A DNA stretch of 64,000 bases, from NCBI RefSeq assembly GCF_022682495.2, contig NC_071392.1, positions 52,477,459 to 52,541,458 of the forward strand, written 5' to 3'. This stretch comes from Desmodus rotundus (Eukaryota; Chordata; Mammalia; Chiroptera; Phyllostomidae). Shown here piece after piece: positions 47,701 through 58,371 of this stretch; position 1 is the first letter of the stretch; each line of letters starts with the position of its first letter. Under the pieces are notes generated by a model that saw only the letters and a program-made list of their open reading frames with translations, ran no database searches and was not told where the DNA came from. Both the position numbers and the translations under genes were made by a program.

Positions 47701-49280
47701 GTCTTTTTTATAGCTCTATGCCATTTTTCATGCTGCTGAGCATCCTTATAGCCATTAGTTTGAACTCTACATCTAATAAATTGCTCACCTCCATTTCATT
47801 TAGCTCTTTTTCTGAAGATTTTTCCTGTTCTTTCATTTGGGGCTCATTTCTTTGTCTTCCCATTTTGGCTGCCTCTTTGTATTTGTTTCTATGTATTAGA
47901 TTATTAAGACTCCAAGTCTTTGTGTTGCGGCTTGGTGGTGTTATGTAGTAGGTAACCTGTGGGATCAAATGGAGCAGTCTCCTTGATCATCTGAGATAGG
48001 TGCTCCAGGAACGTCTCTTTTGTGGGTTATGTGGGCCTTCTTGTTGTAATTGAGTCTCAATTGCTATTGATCCATTCATGTATGCAATTGACCCTTTAGC
48101 TGGCTGACCATGAGGCTCAACTCCAATTATGGTGTATGAGCTGGTATGAAAGTGCTGACCACATGAAGCAGAATTCCCCTCAGAAGGGTGTGGTACCTAC
48201 CAAGATCTGCATTTGGATATGGTGCTTGTGAAGCTTATTGTATCTTGCTCTGATGTTTTCTGAAGTTAGCCACTGAGTGTGTTAGTTCTGGGCCTCTTGA
48301 GAGGCACTCTGTGTAAGCCAATGTAAGAGGCAGCCTGTGACTGGCCCTAGGCAACCTATTTGGAGCTAAGCATAATCCACAGTTTGTGGCTGCCTCTGCT
48401 TGGCCTGGGTGGGCACAGGAAGAACCAAGCTGCCCACCAAAACCAAGTTTTACTGACACCAGGCCCAGGGGCAGGTCCAAAAAAGTCCAAAGGCACCTGG
48501 AGATCCACCCTTTCCAACCTTTGCCTACCAGCTGCTTCACGGGCTTTGTTTCTGGAAGAGCCTCTGGCTGTGCTCCTCAGCAGTGCATAAGCTCCACAGG
48601 GTGGGATGACAGAGTACAAAGGATAAGGTTATTGCTTTCCCCAAGACTGATGTTTCCCAAGAGGGGAGTGTTTCAACCGAGAGAGATGGCATCTGCAGTA
48701 TTGGAAAATGATTCAGCACAGGGATTTTGGCAGTTGTTCCTTCAGCTCCCTCACCAGAGCCACAACCCCAGAATTTTCTCATGCTACTGTAGTTTGCTCT
48801 GCTACTCCTCCCTCAGGGACCAGGGTGAGTGGCAATGGATGAAATATTGAGTGTGAGCCCTGTAAGAGAGTGCCTGTGTCCTTAGCAGACTCCCATGTTT
48901 CCCTGGTAGACAGAAAAACCACTGCTTTTTAGAACCAGAAGTTATGTGGGCACCTACTCCTGGCTCTGGTGGTCTAGGCAAGGGAGCCCAGCTTGGGGTT
49001 TAGACCCGAAGTTTATTTGGAGGAACCACCTCCCCAACTGAGATATCCCTCTGGAAACCCAACCACCACTTGTGGTAGCAGGACCAGCCCTTTTGTCTTT
49101 CCACCCTTCCTACCAGTCTTGTTGTAGCTTCTTCTGTAAATCCTTGGTTATAAGACTTCTCTTCAGCTAGTCTTCAGTTGGTTATTCAGGATGTTTATTC
49201 TATAATTTAGTTGTAATTCCAATTAAGCCCTTGGAGGAGGTGAGTGTAGCTTCCACCCACTTCATCGCCATCTTGGATCT
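44755..49280 (-). mobile_element. L1 with both ends and a large internal deletion
   Basis: The 5' end is at 49280 (gatccaagatggcgatgaag on the minus strand). The 5'UTR (49280 to about 48000) and ORF1 (about 47970-47210) follow. The sequence then jumps at about 47185 into the reverse transcriptase part of ORF2, which runs to the 3'UTR at about 45160-44800. The endonuclease and first half of RT, about 2.5 kb, are missing. A 15-bp duplication with one difference, tgcagaagattttta (44740-44754) and tgcagaagcttttta (49281-49295), proves insertion into the older L1. Confidence 0.82.
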
Positions 49281-49745
49281 TGCAGAAGCTTTTTAGTTTG
49301 ATTTTTGCTTTTGTATCCTTTGTTTTCGCTATCAAATCCAAAAAATAAATACCAAGACCAATGTCAAGGAGCTTAATCCCCACATTTTCTTCTAGCAGTT
49401 TTATTGTTTTAGTTACTACATTCAAGTGTTTGATTTATTTTGAGTTGATTTTTTGCATGGTGTAAGATAGTGATTCAGTTCTGTTCTTTTGCATGTGTAT
49501 TTCCCAATGTCACTTATTGAAGAGACTGCCTTTTTCCCATTGTGTATTCTAGGCTGCCTTGTGGTAAATTAATTAACTATATATGTTTGGGTTTATTTGG
49601 ACTCTCTATTCTGTTTCATCAATCTTTGTGTTTATTTTTATGACAATACCATAATGTTTGGATGACTACAGCTTTGTAATGTAGTTTGAAATTAGGGCAC
49701 ACAATGCCTCTAGTTTCATTCTTCTCTCTCAAGCTCCCTTTGACT

Positions 49746-49972
49746 GCCCTGACCAGCACGGCTCAGCTGGCTGAGCATCATCCTGGAAAGCAAAAGGTCG
49801 CTGGTTTAGTTCCTGGTCAGGGCACATGCTTGGTTTACAGGCCTAGTCCCTGGTTGGAGTGCGTGCAAGAGGCAACCGATCAATGTTTCACTTACACATC
49901 AATGTTTCTCTTTCTCCCTCCCTCCCCCCTTTCTAAGAATAAATAAGTGAAATCTTTTTTTAAAAAAGATTG
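49746..49972 (+). mobile_element. VES SINE
   Basis: It starts gccctgaccagcacggctca with the A-box region, followed by ggtttagttcctggtcaggg (B-box region), the second gtccctggttggagtgcg segment, a CT-rich stretch, and an AATAAATAAGTGAAATC tail. An 8-bp duplication, ctttgact, lies at 49738-49745 and 49973-49980. It is the least decayed VES in the window. Confidence 0.92.
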
Positions 49973-50030
49973 CTTTGACTATTTGAGATCTTTTATGGTT
50001 TCATAGAAATTTTACAGATATTTGTACTAT

Positions 50031-51911
50031 TTCTAAAAAAAAAAAAAAAAATGCCTTCTCAGCAAGCACAAGGGCCAGGCATATCAAAAAATGCCTCAGA
50101 TCCAGTTTTACAGCCATGTCAGCAACTTGTCCCAGCTCAAGCTTCAGAGACATTCCCCAAATATAATATTTTTAGATCAATTACAATTCATTTGAAAAAG
50201 AAAGAAGAATGAGCAGCTTTCCTTCAACATTTTCAACCTGGAGTCTCTTAGAGCTGAACTTGCTGACAGGTTAGGTCTGTCCTTAGGAAATCAAACCTTT
50301 CTCCACCTCCTACCTCTTTCCTCAACCCTACCTCCACATCAAATCATTAACAATAGCTGAAAAATAGATAGGCCTCCTAACCCCCAACATGTCTCTGAGG
50401 CAGGAGTGAGGAAGAGATTTCAATGACAATTCTACAGACTTTGCAGGGTTTATGCATTGTGAAATGGCCAGCAGACCTCATCAATTTCTATATTTCACAT
50501 TGACTCTGGTAGGCTTAAACCCATATTCTCCTCCAAACCCCAACCACAGTGCAGGGAGCAGCAGAGAGCAGATATTCTATGGAAACACCACGATTACTCA
50601 CTCTCCAAGGAATGTTTTCCAAGCCTTTGCCACCCCATATCTTGTTCCTTTATTTAGAAGAGAGTAAGGGGGGGGCAGGGAGGAGAGAAGAGGAAGGGAG
50701 AGTAGGAAAAAGGAAGTGAGGTGAGAGAAGAAGGGGAAGGATAGCAGATAGGAGAAAAGAGAAGAAGAGAGGAGAGGGGAAGTGTGGGAAGGAGTGAGGA
50801 GGAGATCACACCATCAACCAGTGTAATGGGCAAGGCAGATGCCACACTGAATAGCCCCTTAACTAGCCAGGACATGGGCATACAGGCCCACTCCACCAAG
50901 GCTCAAATTCTAAAGTGTTGTTCTTCAGTTCAGACTGGAGAAACTCCTACTAGTTGTAGCAAAGGATTAAATAAAGCAAGAGCTAACTGGACACTTAGAA
51001 TAATAACCACAAAAGACCATTTTGTGGTTTTTGTGGCTGTTTTAGTTCACTTTCTGGACCAGACTACATTTGGCTTCCTGCAGGATAATCTTCAGTATAT
51101 CATCCAATTTATTCTCAAATGCCTTAAGCAGTGGGATTTTCACAGCTTCCCTTGGGAGGTTATTCTTAAAGTAGAATGGCAGGGGTATTTTTTCTGATAT
51201 TAAACATCCATCTTTCCTTTTCTTAACTTCATCCCTGTTATTCTGTGGAAGAAGCTTATGCCCTCAGCATTGTCTTTTTCTGTCAATGTTTACTGATGCA
51301 TTTTCCAGGCATACTTACTGTACTACTTCAGTATCTATGCACTTGAGCCTCAGAGATCAAGAAATGGCTAAGAAATGCAATGACAAATAAAGGTTTTTCC
51401 ATTTGCTGGGCATGAGCAAAATGAGATGTGAGAACAAAATCTCAGTAAAGAAGGGATCATCACCAATCCACCTTCCATGCAGAGGCCCATGACAACAGCA
51501 GAATTACTCTGTAGTGACTGATGCTCTGCCAATGGAACTCTGTCATTCCTGTGATTCATTTTTATAACTGAAAGAGTTCTTCCTCCCCCGAAATAATTTT
51601 ATGAACACCAAATTTATGTTGTCACATGTATCCTTAATTTCATTCACCCAGCTCGTTATACTTTTATCTTCATTGTTCTATGATGTGAAAATGGGTGTCT
51701 GGTTTATCTATTCTCATTGTACAAACTTTTGAGAGTGAAGAGCTTACTAGCTCTTTGCTTTAGGTAGGGGAATGAAAGTGGGCCCTGAAAGTGGGCTACC
51801 CAAATGAACATTAGCCTTGTTTTTATCCTGAAGAATGTGAAGGCATTTGGCTGTTTTGTCCCTAACATTTAGGACCTTATTTTACAATCCAGAAAAACTC
51901 TAGATTTAAAA
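50031..51911. other. Unique sequence with a polypurine tract
   Basis: A run of A lies at 50034-50051. Bases 50655-50808 are almost entirely purine on the plus strand. No gene is recognised; an open stretch at 50784-51197 has no recognisable product. Confidence 0.5.
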
Positions 51912-54185
51912 ATGGCTACATCGCTTCCAGTAAAGACGGTGGAGCAGATACTTGCTATGCTGACCTCATTTCACGACATCAATGTTACAACTAAACTACA
52001 GAACAATCATTATTGAGAAACACCTGAAGACTAACTAAACAGAATTCCTATAACTACGGGTATGAAGAAGAAGCCACCTTGAGGCTGGTAGGAGGGACAG
52101 AGATGAGGAACAGGCAGGTCCCACACCTATGTGTGGAAGTTAAAAATCTTGAGGGATATCTCAACTGTGGAGGTCCCACTGAGAAGTGAGGAGCCCCAGC
52201 CCCACATTAGGCTTCCCAGAGGAAGGTACCAGTGCCTGGAATAGCAGTCCTTATAACATCTGACTGTAAAAACCTATGGAGATTTTGGCTGAGTGAAATG
52301 GAGGGTTTCAGGAGACCAAGGCATCGTCCTATAGAGCCTTCACATGAACTTGCTCACAAATTCATTCATTCTGAGCTCCAGCACTGGGACAGCAACCTTG
52401 AAAAGCACCAGAGACATACATAAAGTAATGGAATTGACTAGCTTCAGAATGACAGTTGAAGGGGCATGGGTGAGGACAACTCTCTCTGGAAACAGAAGTA
52501 CTGGCAGGCACCATTGTTCTTTTGCTCAACACCCCTGACCTAGCCTGCCAGGCACAGGTTGATGTCAAATCTGTGCTTGATGTTAAAGATCCAGAAACAA
52601 CAAACAGTAGCAGCTGACTTCAGTGTAGCAAGTGCCTTGTAGCACTTGCTAAGAGGCCCCACACCCAGTACAAGTAGTGACTGATCTTAAGTTGCATTTT
52701 AACTCCCATCAAATGGCTTCAAGCCTAACAGAAGCTACAGTTATTCTGGTCCTTTAAAGGTAGCTTCAACTAAGTGGCCACGAGCCTGGAATAAGTGGTG
52801 ACTGGTGGCTTCAGTGCACATCAGGGTATCCACCAAAGGGTCCCAAACCTGGTACAAGTGGCAGCTGGCCTTGATTCACAGCATAGCCTCTCCCAGACAC
52901 CTCCAAGCACAGCACAAGCAGCAACCAACCACAGATCACTTTGTAGCTCCTACCAATTGGCCCTTAAGCCCGGCTAAAGTGTGGCTGACATTGGCCTCAC
53001 TGAAGCACCTAGCAAAAGCCTCTATAACCAGCATACCTGGTAGCTGGCTTCAGACCACACCAGAGCACCAGCCAACAAGCTTCACAAATGACATACGTAA
53101 AGGCAGACTTCGCTGACACCAGAGTGTTGCTGAAGCAACTCTCATTCAGTGGGATCAGTCCCCACACAACAGTTCATCCAATGTAGTCACAGCCAGTCAC
53201 TATGATGGTAAAGCCAACCCACTGACATAAAACAACAATTAAGGCTCAACCAGAAAAGGAGGGCACACAGAACCCACACAGAAGACACCCCTAGAGCATC
53301 CATCTGAGGTGAATAGGGAGACCGCACCAATGAGCCCCAAGGACACCTTCCACATAAGGTCACTCTGTCAAAACTGGGAGACATAGCAGTTCTACCTAAT
53401 ACATAGAAACAAAAACAAAATGATAGCCAAAATGAGGAGACAAAGAAACTTGTCCCAAAGAAAACAACAGGATAAAACTCCCAAAAAATAACTAAACAAA
53501 ATGAAAACAAACAATCTACCAGATACTGAGTTAAAAACACTGGTTATAAGGATGCTCAATGAACTTAGGGGAAAATAAATGACAGTAAGAACTTCAACAA
53601 TGAAATAGAAAACATAAAAAATGACGATAGAAAGCATAAAAAGAACAGTCAGAAAAGAACAATGAAATAACTGAATTTAAGAACACATTACAAGGAATCA
53701 ATAGCATATTAAATAAAGCAAACTACTAAATTAGCAATTTGGATATAACTGTAGCAGGAAACACCCATTCAAAAAAGAAAAAGAACTTTAAAAATAAGAA
53801 TTGTTTATTTACTAATTTATTTTTTTAAATGAGGATAGTTTGAGGACATCTAGAACAACATCAAGTGTACCAAAAATTGCATCATAGGGTTACAAGAAGA
53901 AGAGGGAGAAAGGGATTGAAAACCTATTTAAAGAAATATTGAATAAAAACTTCCCTACTTGGTGAAGAAAACATACATACAAGTCCAAGAAGTTCAAGGA
54001 GTCCCAAACTAGATAAACCCAAAGAAGCCCACACCAAGATACATTATAATTAAAATGCAAAACTTAAAGGCAAATAAAGAATCTTAAAAGCATCAAGAGA
54101 AGGCCAGTGAGTGACCTACAAGAAAGCTCCAATAAGACTGTCAGCTGATTTTCCAAAAGAAAATTGGCAGTCAAAAAATAGCTAC
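51912..54185 (+). mobile_element. L1 5' half (5'UTR and part of ORF1)
   Basis: It begins near catcgcttccagtaaagacg with a typical L1 5' lead (agacggtggagcagatactt), followed by a 5'UTR of about 1.5 kb and ORF1 from about 53400. ORF1 reads into its C-terminal domain (AGCTGATTTTCC, the SADFPKEN segment) and stops at about 54180, where HAL1 C starts. Nothing downstream of the HAL1 continues the L1. A copy that keeps its 5' end but lacks its 3' end is the reverse of ordinary 5' truncation. Confidence 0.75.
52607..53155 (+). repeat. About 60-bp tandem array in L1 5'UTR
   Basis: Nine diverged units follow one another with starts near 52607, 52672, 52732, 52793, 52856, 52916, 52976, 53037 and 53097, giving periods of 60-65. 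Each unit opens with a word like aagtggtgactgg or agtggcagctggc, passes through a cagtgcacatcagggt-type middle and a tccaccaaagggtccc-type segment, and ends like aaacctggtac or aagcacagcac. The period is regular although the units are well diverged. Confidence 0.7.
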
Positions 54186-54321
54186 TTCCTGCCATGATGG
54201 AGGTGTAGGAAGACACACTGTGCCTCCTCACGCAACCAAGAAAGGGACAACAACAAATTTAAAAATAAAAAGCCACCAGAATTGACAGAAAATTGAACTG
54301 TATGGAAGTCAAACAACCAAG

Positions 54322-54480
54322 AGGAGAGGGGATTAGGGGAACTACTATAAAGGACACATGGACAAAATCAAGGGGGAGGGTGGAGGTGAGGAAGGGAGGT
54401 GGGTTCAGCTGGGGTAGGGTGGAGGGATGGGGAGAAAAGGCATACAACTGTAATTGAATAACAATAAATTTTTTTTAAAA
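54322..54480 (+). mobile_element. Short L1 3' end inside HAL1 C
   Basis: The bat-type L1 3'UTR (gaactactataaaggacaca, ggtgggttcagctggggtag, cataacaact-like end gcatacaactgtaattgaat, aacaataaa) with an A-rich tail sits between HAL1 words aaccaaga and atgttcatctagacc. It is heavily 5'-truncated, in the same orientation as its host. Confidence 0.82.
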
Positions 54481-55087
54481 AAGAAGAAGAAATGTTCATC
54501 TAGACCAGTAGGAGGGGCAGAGTTGGGTGACCAGGAGGAGAGGACACATGACAAGGTGTTGGCTGGAGGACCTGGGTGAGTGAGGCGGCAGCTGACAGGT
54601 AGGGCAAGGCAGCAGCTGTCAGACCGGGGCAAGCAAGGAGGCGGCTGTCAGACTGGGCGGTCCCACATTCACATGAGGACAAACCAGAAAGAACAACTGG
54701 GGAGGGAGACAGACCGTTGCAACCCAGTGTTCCAGTGCAGGGAAATAAGGGCCCAAAACTTCTGGCTGTAAAAATCTGTGGGCTGTGTCAGCGGGAGAAA
54801 CTCCTATCCTCACAGGAGACTTTACTGGAGAGACCCACAGGGTCCTAGAATGTACACAAACCCACCCACCCAGGAATCACCACCAAAAGGGCCCAATTTG
54901 CTTGTAGGTAGTGGAGGAAGTGACTGAAAACTGGCTAAGAGCCAAGCAAGCAACATTGTTCCCTCTCGGACCCTTCCCCCACATACAGCATCACAACACA
55001 GTGACTTGGGTTGCCCCTCACTAGCAATACCTAAGGCTCGGCCCCTTACTAAGTAACAGGTGCACTGAGACGATAAAAAAAAAAAAA

Positions 55088-55924
55088 ATGGCCCAAATGA
55101 AAGAACATATCAAAGCTCCAGAAAAAATACAACTAAGCAACAAAGAGATAGCCAACCTATCAGATGCAGAGTTCAAAACACTGGTAATCAGGATGCTCAC
55201 AGAAATGATTAAGTATGGTTGCAAAATAAAGAAAGAAGTGAGGGCTACACAAAGTGAAATAAAGAAAGATATACAGGGAACCAACAGTGAAGGGAAGGAA
55301 ACTGGGACTCAAATCAATGATTTGGAACAGAAGGAAGAAATAAACATTCAACCAGAACAGAATGAAGAAATAACAGTTCAAAAAAATGAGGAGAGGCTTC
55401 GGAACTTCCACAACAACTTTAAACATTTCAACATCCAAATCATAGGAGTGCCAGAGGAGAAGAGGAAGAGCAAGAAACTGAAAACTTATTTGAAAACAAA
55501 ATGAAGGAGAACTTCCCTGATCTGGCAAAGGAAATAGACTTCCAGGGAGTCCAGGAAGCTCAGAGAGTCCCAAAGAAATTGGACCCAAGGAAGCACACAC
55601 CAAGACACATCATAATTAAATCGCCCAAGATTAAAGATAAGGAAGGAATTCTAAAAGCAACAAGAGAAAAGGAGACAGTTACCTACAAAGGAGTTACTAC
55701 AAGACTATCAGCTGATTTCTCAAAAGAAACCTTGCAGGCAAGAAGGGGCTAGAAAGAAGTACTCAAAGTCATGAAAGACAAGGATCTACATCCAAGATTA
55801 CTCTATGCAGCAAAGCTATCATTTACAATGGAAGGGCAAATAAAGTACTTCCCAGATAAGGTCAAGTTAAAGGAGTCCATCATCACCAAGCCCTTATTAT
55901 ATGAAATGTTAAAGGGACTTATCT
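55088..55924 (+). pseudogene. HAL1 C ORF1, best preserved copy
   Basis: The frame opens MAQMKEHIKAPEKIQLSNKE and continues 138 codons through NLSDAEFKTLVIRMLTEM, a coiled-coil part (YGCKIKKEVRATQSEIKKDI) and the RRM-like FKHFNIQIIGVPEE. A one-base deletion near 55455 shifts the frame, and the correct frame resumes in MKENFPDLAKEIDF (55501). A TAG at about 55751 replaces the tryptophan codon of the ARRGWKEV-type segment. The rest, KVMKDKDLHPRLLYAAKLSF to LLYEMLKGLI, is readable to the final stop near 55924. Two lesions in about 279 codons suggest a rather young ORF1p-type gene. No ORF2 follows. Confidence 0.85.
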
Positions 55925-56143
55925 AATAAAAAGAGATGATCAAAAATATGAACAGTAAAATGACAACAAACTCACAATTATTAAAAACTGAACCTAAAAA
56001 TAAACAAAAACAAGAACAAACTGAGCAAACAACTAGAACAGGAACAGAATCACAGAAATGGAGATCACTTGGATGGTTATCAGCAGGGAGGGTGGGGGAA
56101 TGGGGGAAAAGGTACAGGGAATAAGTAGCATAAACAGTAGGTA

Positions 56144-56303
56144 CATGTAAGTTCTTCAGCTTCTTGATTTCCCATACTATTCTTAACCTCCTCCTGCCTA
56201 TTTTGTACCTACCGTTTATGCTTCTTATTCCCTGCACCTTCTCACCCATTGTCCCCCACCCTCTCTCCACTGCTAAACCTCCATGTGATCTCTATCTTAC
56301 CAC
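56144..56303 (-). mobile_element. Inverted HAL1 3'UTR piece
   Basis: This is HAL1 3'UTR in reverse orientation, from the complement of aagaagctgaagaactt back through gtacctaccgtttatgcttc to the complement of agagatcacatgg. Bases 56205-56297 are the reverse complement of 56052-56143, forming an inverted repeat of about 92 bp around a loop of about 60 bp. Confidence 0.8.
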
Positions 56304-56394
56304 TTTTTTCATGGCCCATCATATTCCAGCTCCACTAACCTGTTTTCAATTCCTAGACTTTATTAAAAAAGGGTCAAAGAACTCACTTGCCTAA

Positions 56395-56525
56395 CTTCCA
56401 CCATGTGAGGACACAATAAGAATTTGCCAGTTAGCAACCTAGAAGAAACCAACTAAGTTAACACCCTGATCTTGGAGTTCCAACCTCCAGAACTATAAGA
56501 GCATGTCCACTCTATGTGTTGCCCT
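56395..56525 (+). mobile_element. MaLR LTR fragment
   Basis: Words caccatgtgaggacacaata, ccctgatcttggagttccaa and cctccagaactataagagc are in the order of an MLT1-like LTR 3' part. The remainder is lost. Confidence 0.5.
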
Positions 56526-56731
56526 CCTCCTCAGCAAGATTATGAAGTAAATGCTTTCTGCCCCAGTGGTAAAATAAAAAACTTGTGTGGCTGGACAACC
56601 TCCATCTCCTAGTAACTGATGATTTGAGAACAAAAACTTGGCCTCTCCAATGTTTATTGATTTATACTTTCCCCCAAAAAAGTTAAAAATAGAAAATGTA
56701 GACACTTTTAAATCATAAAACTCTTGGCAAA

Positions 56732-56877
56732 AAGAACTTATAAGTATGGCCTATGGACATGAACTATAGGGAGGGAATGTGGGAGGGAGGGGGGTGGGCA
56801 GGATGGAGTGGAGTAGGGGGGGAAATGGGACAACTGTAATAGCATAATCAATAAATATATTTTAAAAAATTAAAAAA
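56732..56877 (+). mobile_element. 5'-truncated HAL1 tail with clear target duplication
   Basis: It contains the last part of the HAL1 3'UTR (cttataagtatggcctatgg, catggacatgaactatag-like sequence, agcataatcaataaatatat) and an A-rich tail. It is flanked by a perfect 15-bp duplication, aaaactcttggcaaa, at 56717-56731 and 56878-56892. It is therefore an insertion separate from HAL1 C. Confidence 0.9.
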
Positions 56878-56892
56878 AAAACTCTTGGCAAA

Positions 56893-58059
56893 TTCCATTC
56901 ATACCTATCATCCCTGAAGATTGAACATGATCCCCATCTCTACTTACAGGAAGAATTGTCACAGCTCCAGGGAAATTATTTTCCCCTGAACTCAATAGAT
57001 GATGAAAAGCTCTAAAGAAGATAAACAGAAAGGAAACCAAAAGAAGTCTTGAACACTGATCTACATTCAGCTGACTCAACTAAATAAGAGACGAGATTCA
57101 ACCGCTACTCTTCACTATGCAGGGGGATGCTTCCATTTTATTACTGGAGTAAATTCAGACCAGAAAGTGACAAAATATTGGCATTTCAATCAAGGCAGCT
57201 TCACATAGGCACACATGCATGCAAGCATGCACACACACACATACAAGCACACACTTCCACATACACATTCTCTGCCCATGCCATTGAACACTGTGTGTTC
57301 AATGCTTTATGAAAGAAAGCCTGGAGGATGGCCAGAGATCACTTACAAGATTCAAAGGGGTGGAATTTTACAAATCCTTATAAAAGAACTGGGAGTCCTC
57401 ACCAATAAGCATTTGAAATATGTCCGTCCACTCATCTGTACAGAAAAATGTCATAAACAACATGTAGAAAATATACATTCCCACAGACCACATCATGCTC
57501 AAGCTAAGTGCTCATTTTCCTCTCTTCTTTTTTAAAAACTAGGAATTAGTGATATTACTGGGGTAGTACAGATCTGCCTGACTCCTTCAATCACTTGGCA
57601 AACTATAGAACAGAGGTACATCACTTCAGCTATTGAAATAAGGAGGCAGACTGACATTACCAAATAAGCAAGTGCACTGCAGGGATATAAGAAATAGGGT
57701 ATTTCAAGTGCTTAGAAAGTGACAAATTTTATGTTGAACCAGTCACTGCAGAGCACCAAATGACATTTCTTCAGGTGTAGGCATTGCATGAGGGTAAGAT
57801 GGTGTTCTGTGAACATTTGTAAAGCATTTATATTCCATCAGCTTTCTTGCCAGTAGGAAAATAATAGTGTTTTTTTGCACACATGCCAGAAAAATTTTGT
57901 AATGAAAACGACAGCCTGTTTCTAAGTAAATATTAAATCACCAGCTCTCTGATGAAATGGAATTGTCTGTACTGATTTCCATATAAAAGATTCTCTTTTA
58001 TAGAAAATGACTGTCCTAGAATAAGAGAACTAATTGGACCAACGCTTCAGAAGACTGGG
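56893..58059. other. Unique sequence with a CA-rich stretch
   Basis: A CA-rich simple repeat with gcatgcaagcatgcacac words lies at 57205-57270. No gene recognised. Confidence 0.5.
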
Positions 58060-58275
58060 GAAAATGAAGTAAATCAGCATTTATTGAACAAATGCCAGGC
58101 ACTGAGTAGGCACTTGCTATGTGATTTCACTAAATCCTAATATCAACTTACAAGAAAAGAACAATTTCTCCCCTATCAGAGATGAGAACATTCAAAGAGT
58201 CTAGATCACATCACTTGCCCAGAAACACAATGCTAAGACGTGGTAGAAATAAGGTTTGAAAATCTAGGGCTTATT
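58060..58275 (-). mobile_element. MIR SINE fragment
   Basis: Reverse-complement MIR order: catttattgaacaaatgcca, ggcactgagtaggcacttgc, tttcactaaatcctaatatc, tcagagatgagaacattca, cacttgcccagaaacacaat and aataaggtttgaa. Confidence 0.7.
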
Positions 58276-58371
58276 AAAACCTAACCTCATTCGAATGCTG
58301 TATGCAAACTCCCAATCTGAACAAAATTGGCCTAGATAATCTTGCCCTGGCTTTTCAAAACAAAATTAAAT

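Larger units (their letters stand above)
43490..50030 (-). mobile_element. Old minus-strand L1, split by nested insertions
   Basis: Outer pieces 43490-44380, 44645-44754, 49281-49745 and 49973-50030 read as one minus-strand L1: 3'UTR, ORF2 C terminus (caccaacagtgtgcaagggt), then ORF2 up to the segment before the RT end. The inserted elements are a VES composite (44381-44644), a younger L1 (44755-49280) and another VES (49746-49972). The reading continues across each site. The copy is diverged and its frames are lost. Confidence 0.8.
54186..56143 (+). mobile_element. HAL1 element C (long 5'UTR form)
   Basis: The start ttcctgccatgatggaggtg is followed by a long 5'UTR, ORF1 (55088 to about 55924) and the HAL1 3'UTR up to aacagtaggtac, where the sequence turns back on itself. 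A short L1 3' end (54322-54480) interrupts the 5'UTR. The segment missing from HAL1 A corresponds here to 54508-55059. It begins GTAGGAGG and ends GTAACAG, so it has GT and AG at its borders, with a tactaa word just before the AG. The normal 3' terminus is absent. Confidence 0.82.

Noticed and set aside
48356..48850. Overlapping open stretches on both strands up to about 154 codons
   Set aside because: They lie in the GC-richer 5'UTR of a minus-strand L1 and match no protein family I recognise.
50654..50899. Open stretch rich in serine, leucine and proline
   Set aside because: It is translation of the antisense of a polypurine tract.
54508..55059. Independent insertion in HAL1 C to explain the length difference from HAL1 A
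   Set aside because: HAL1 B carries the same block at the same place, so the block belongs to the element and is missing from A, not added to C.
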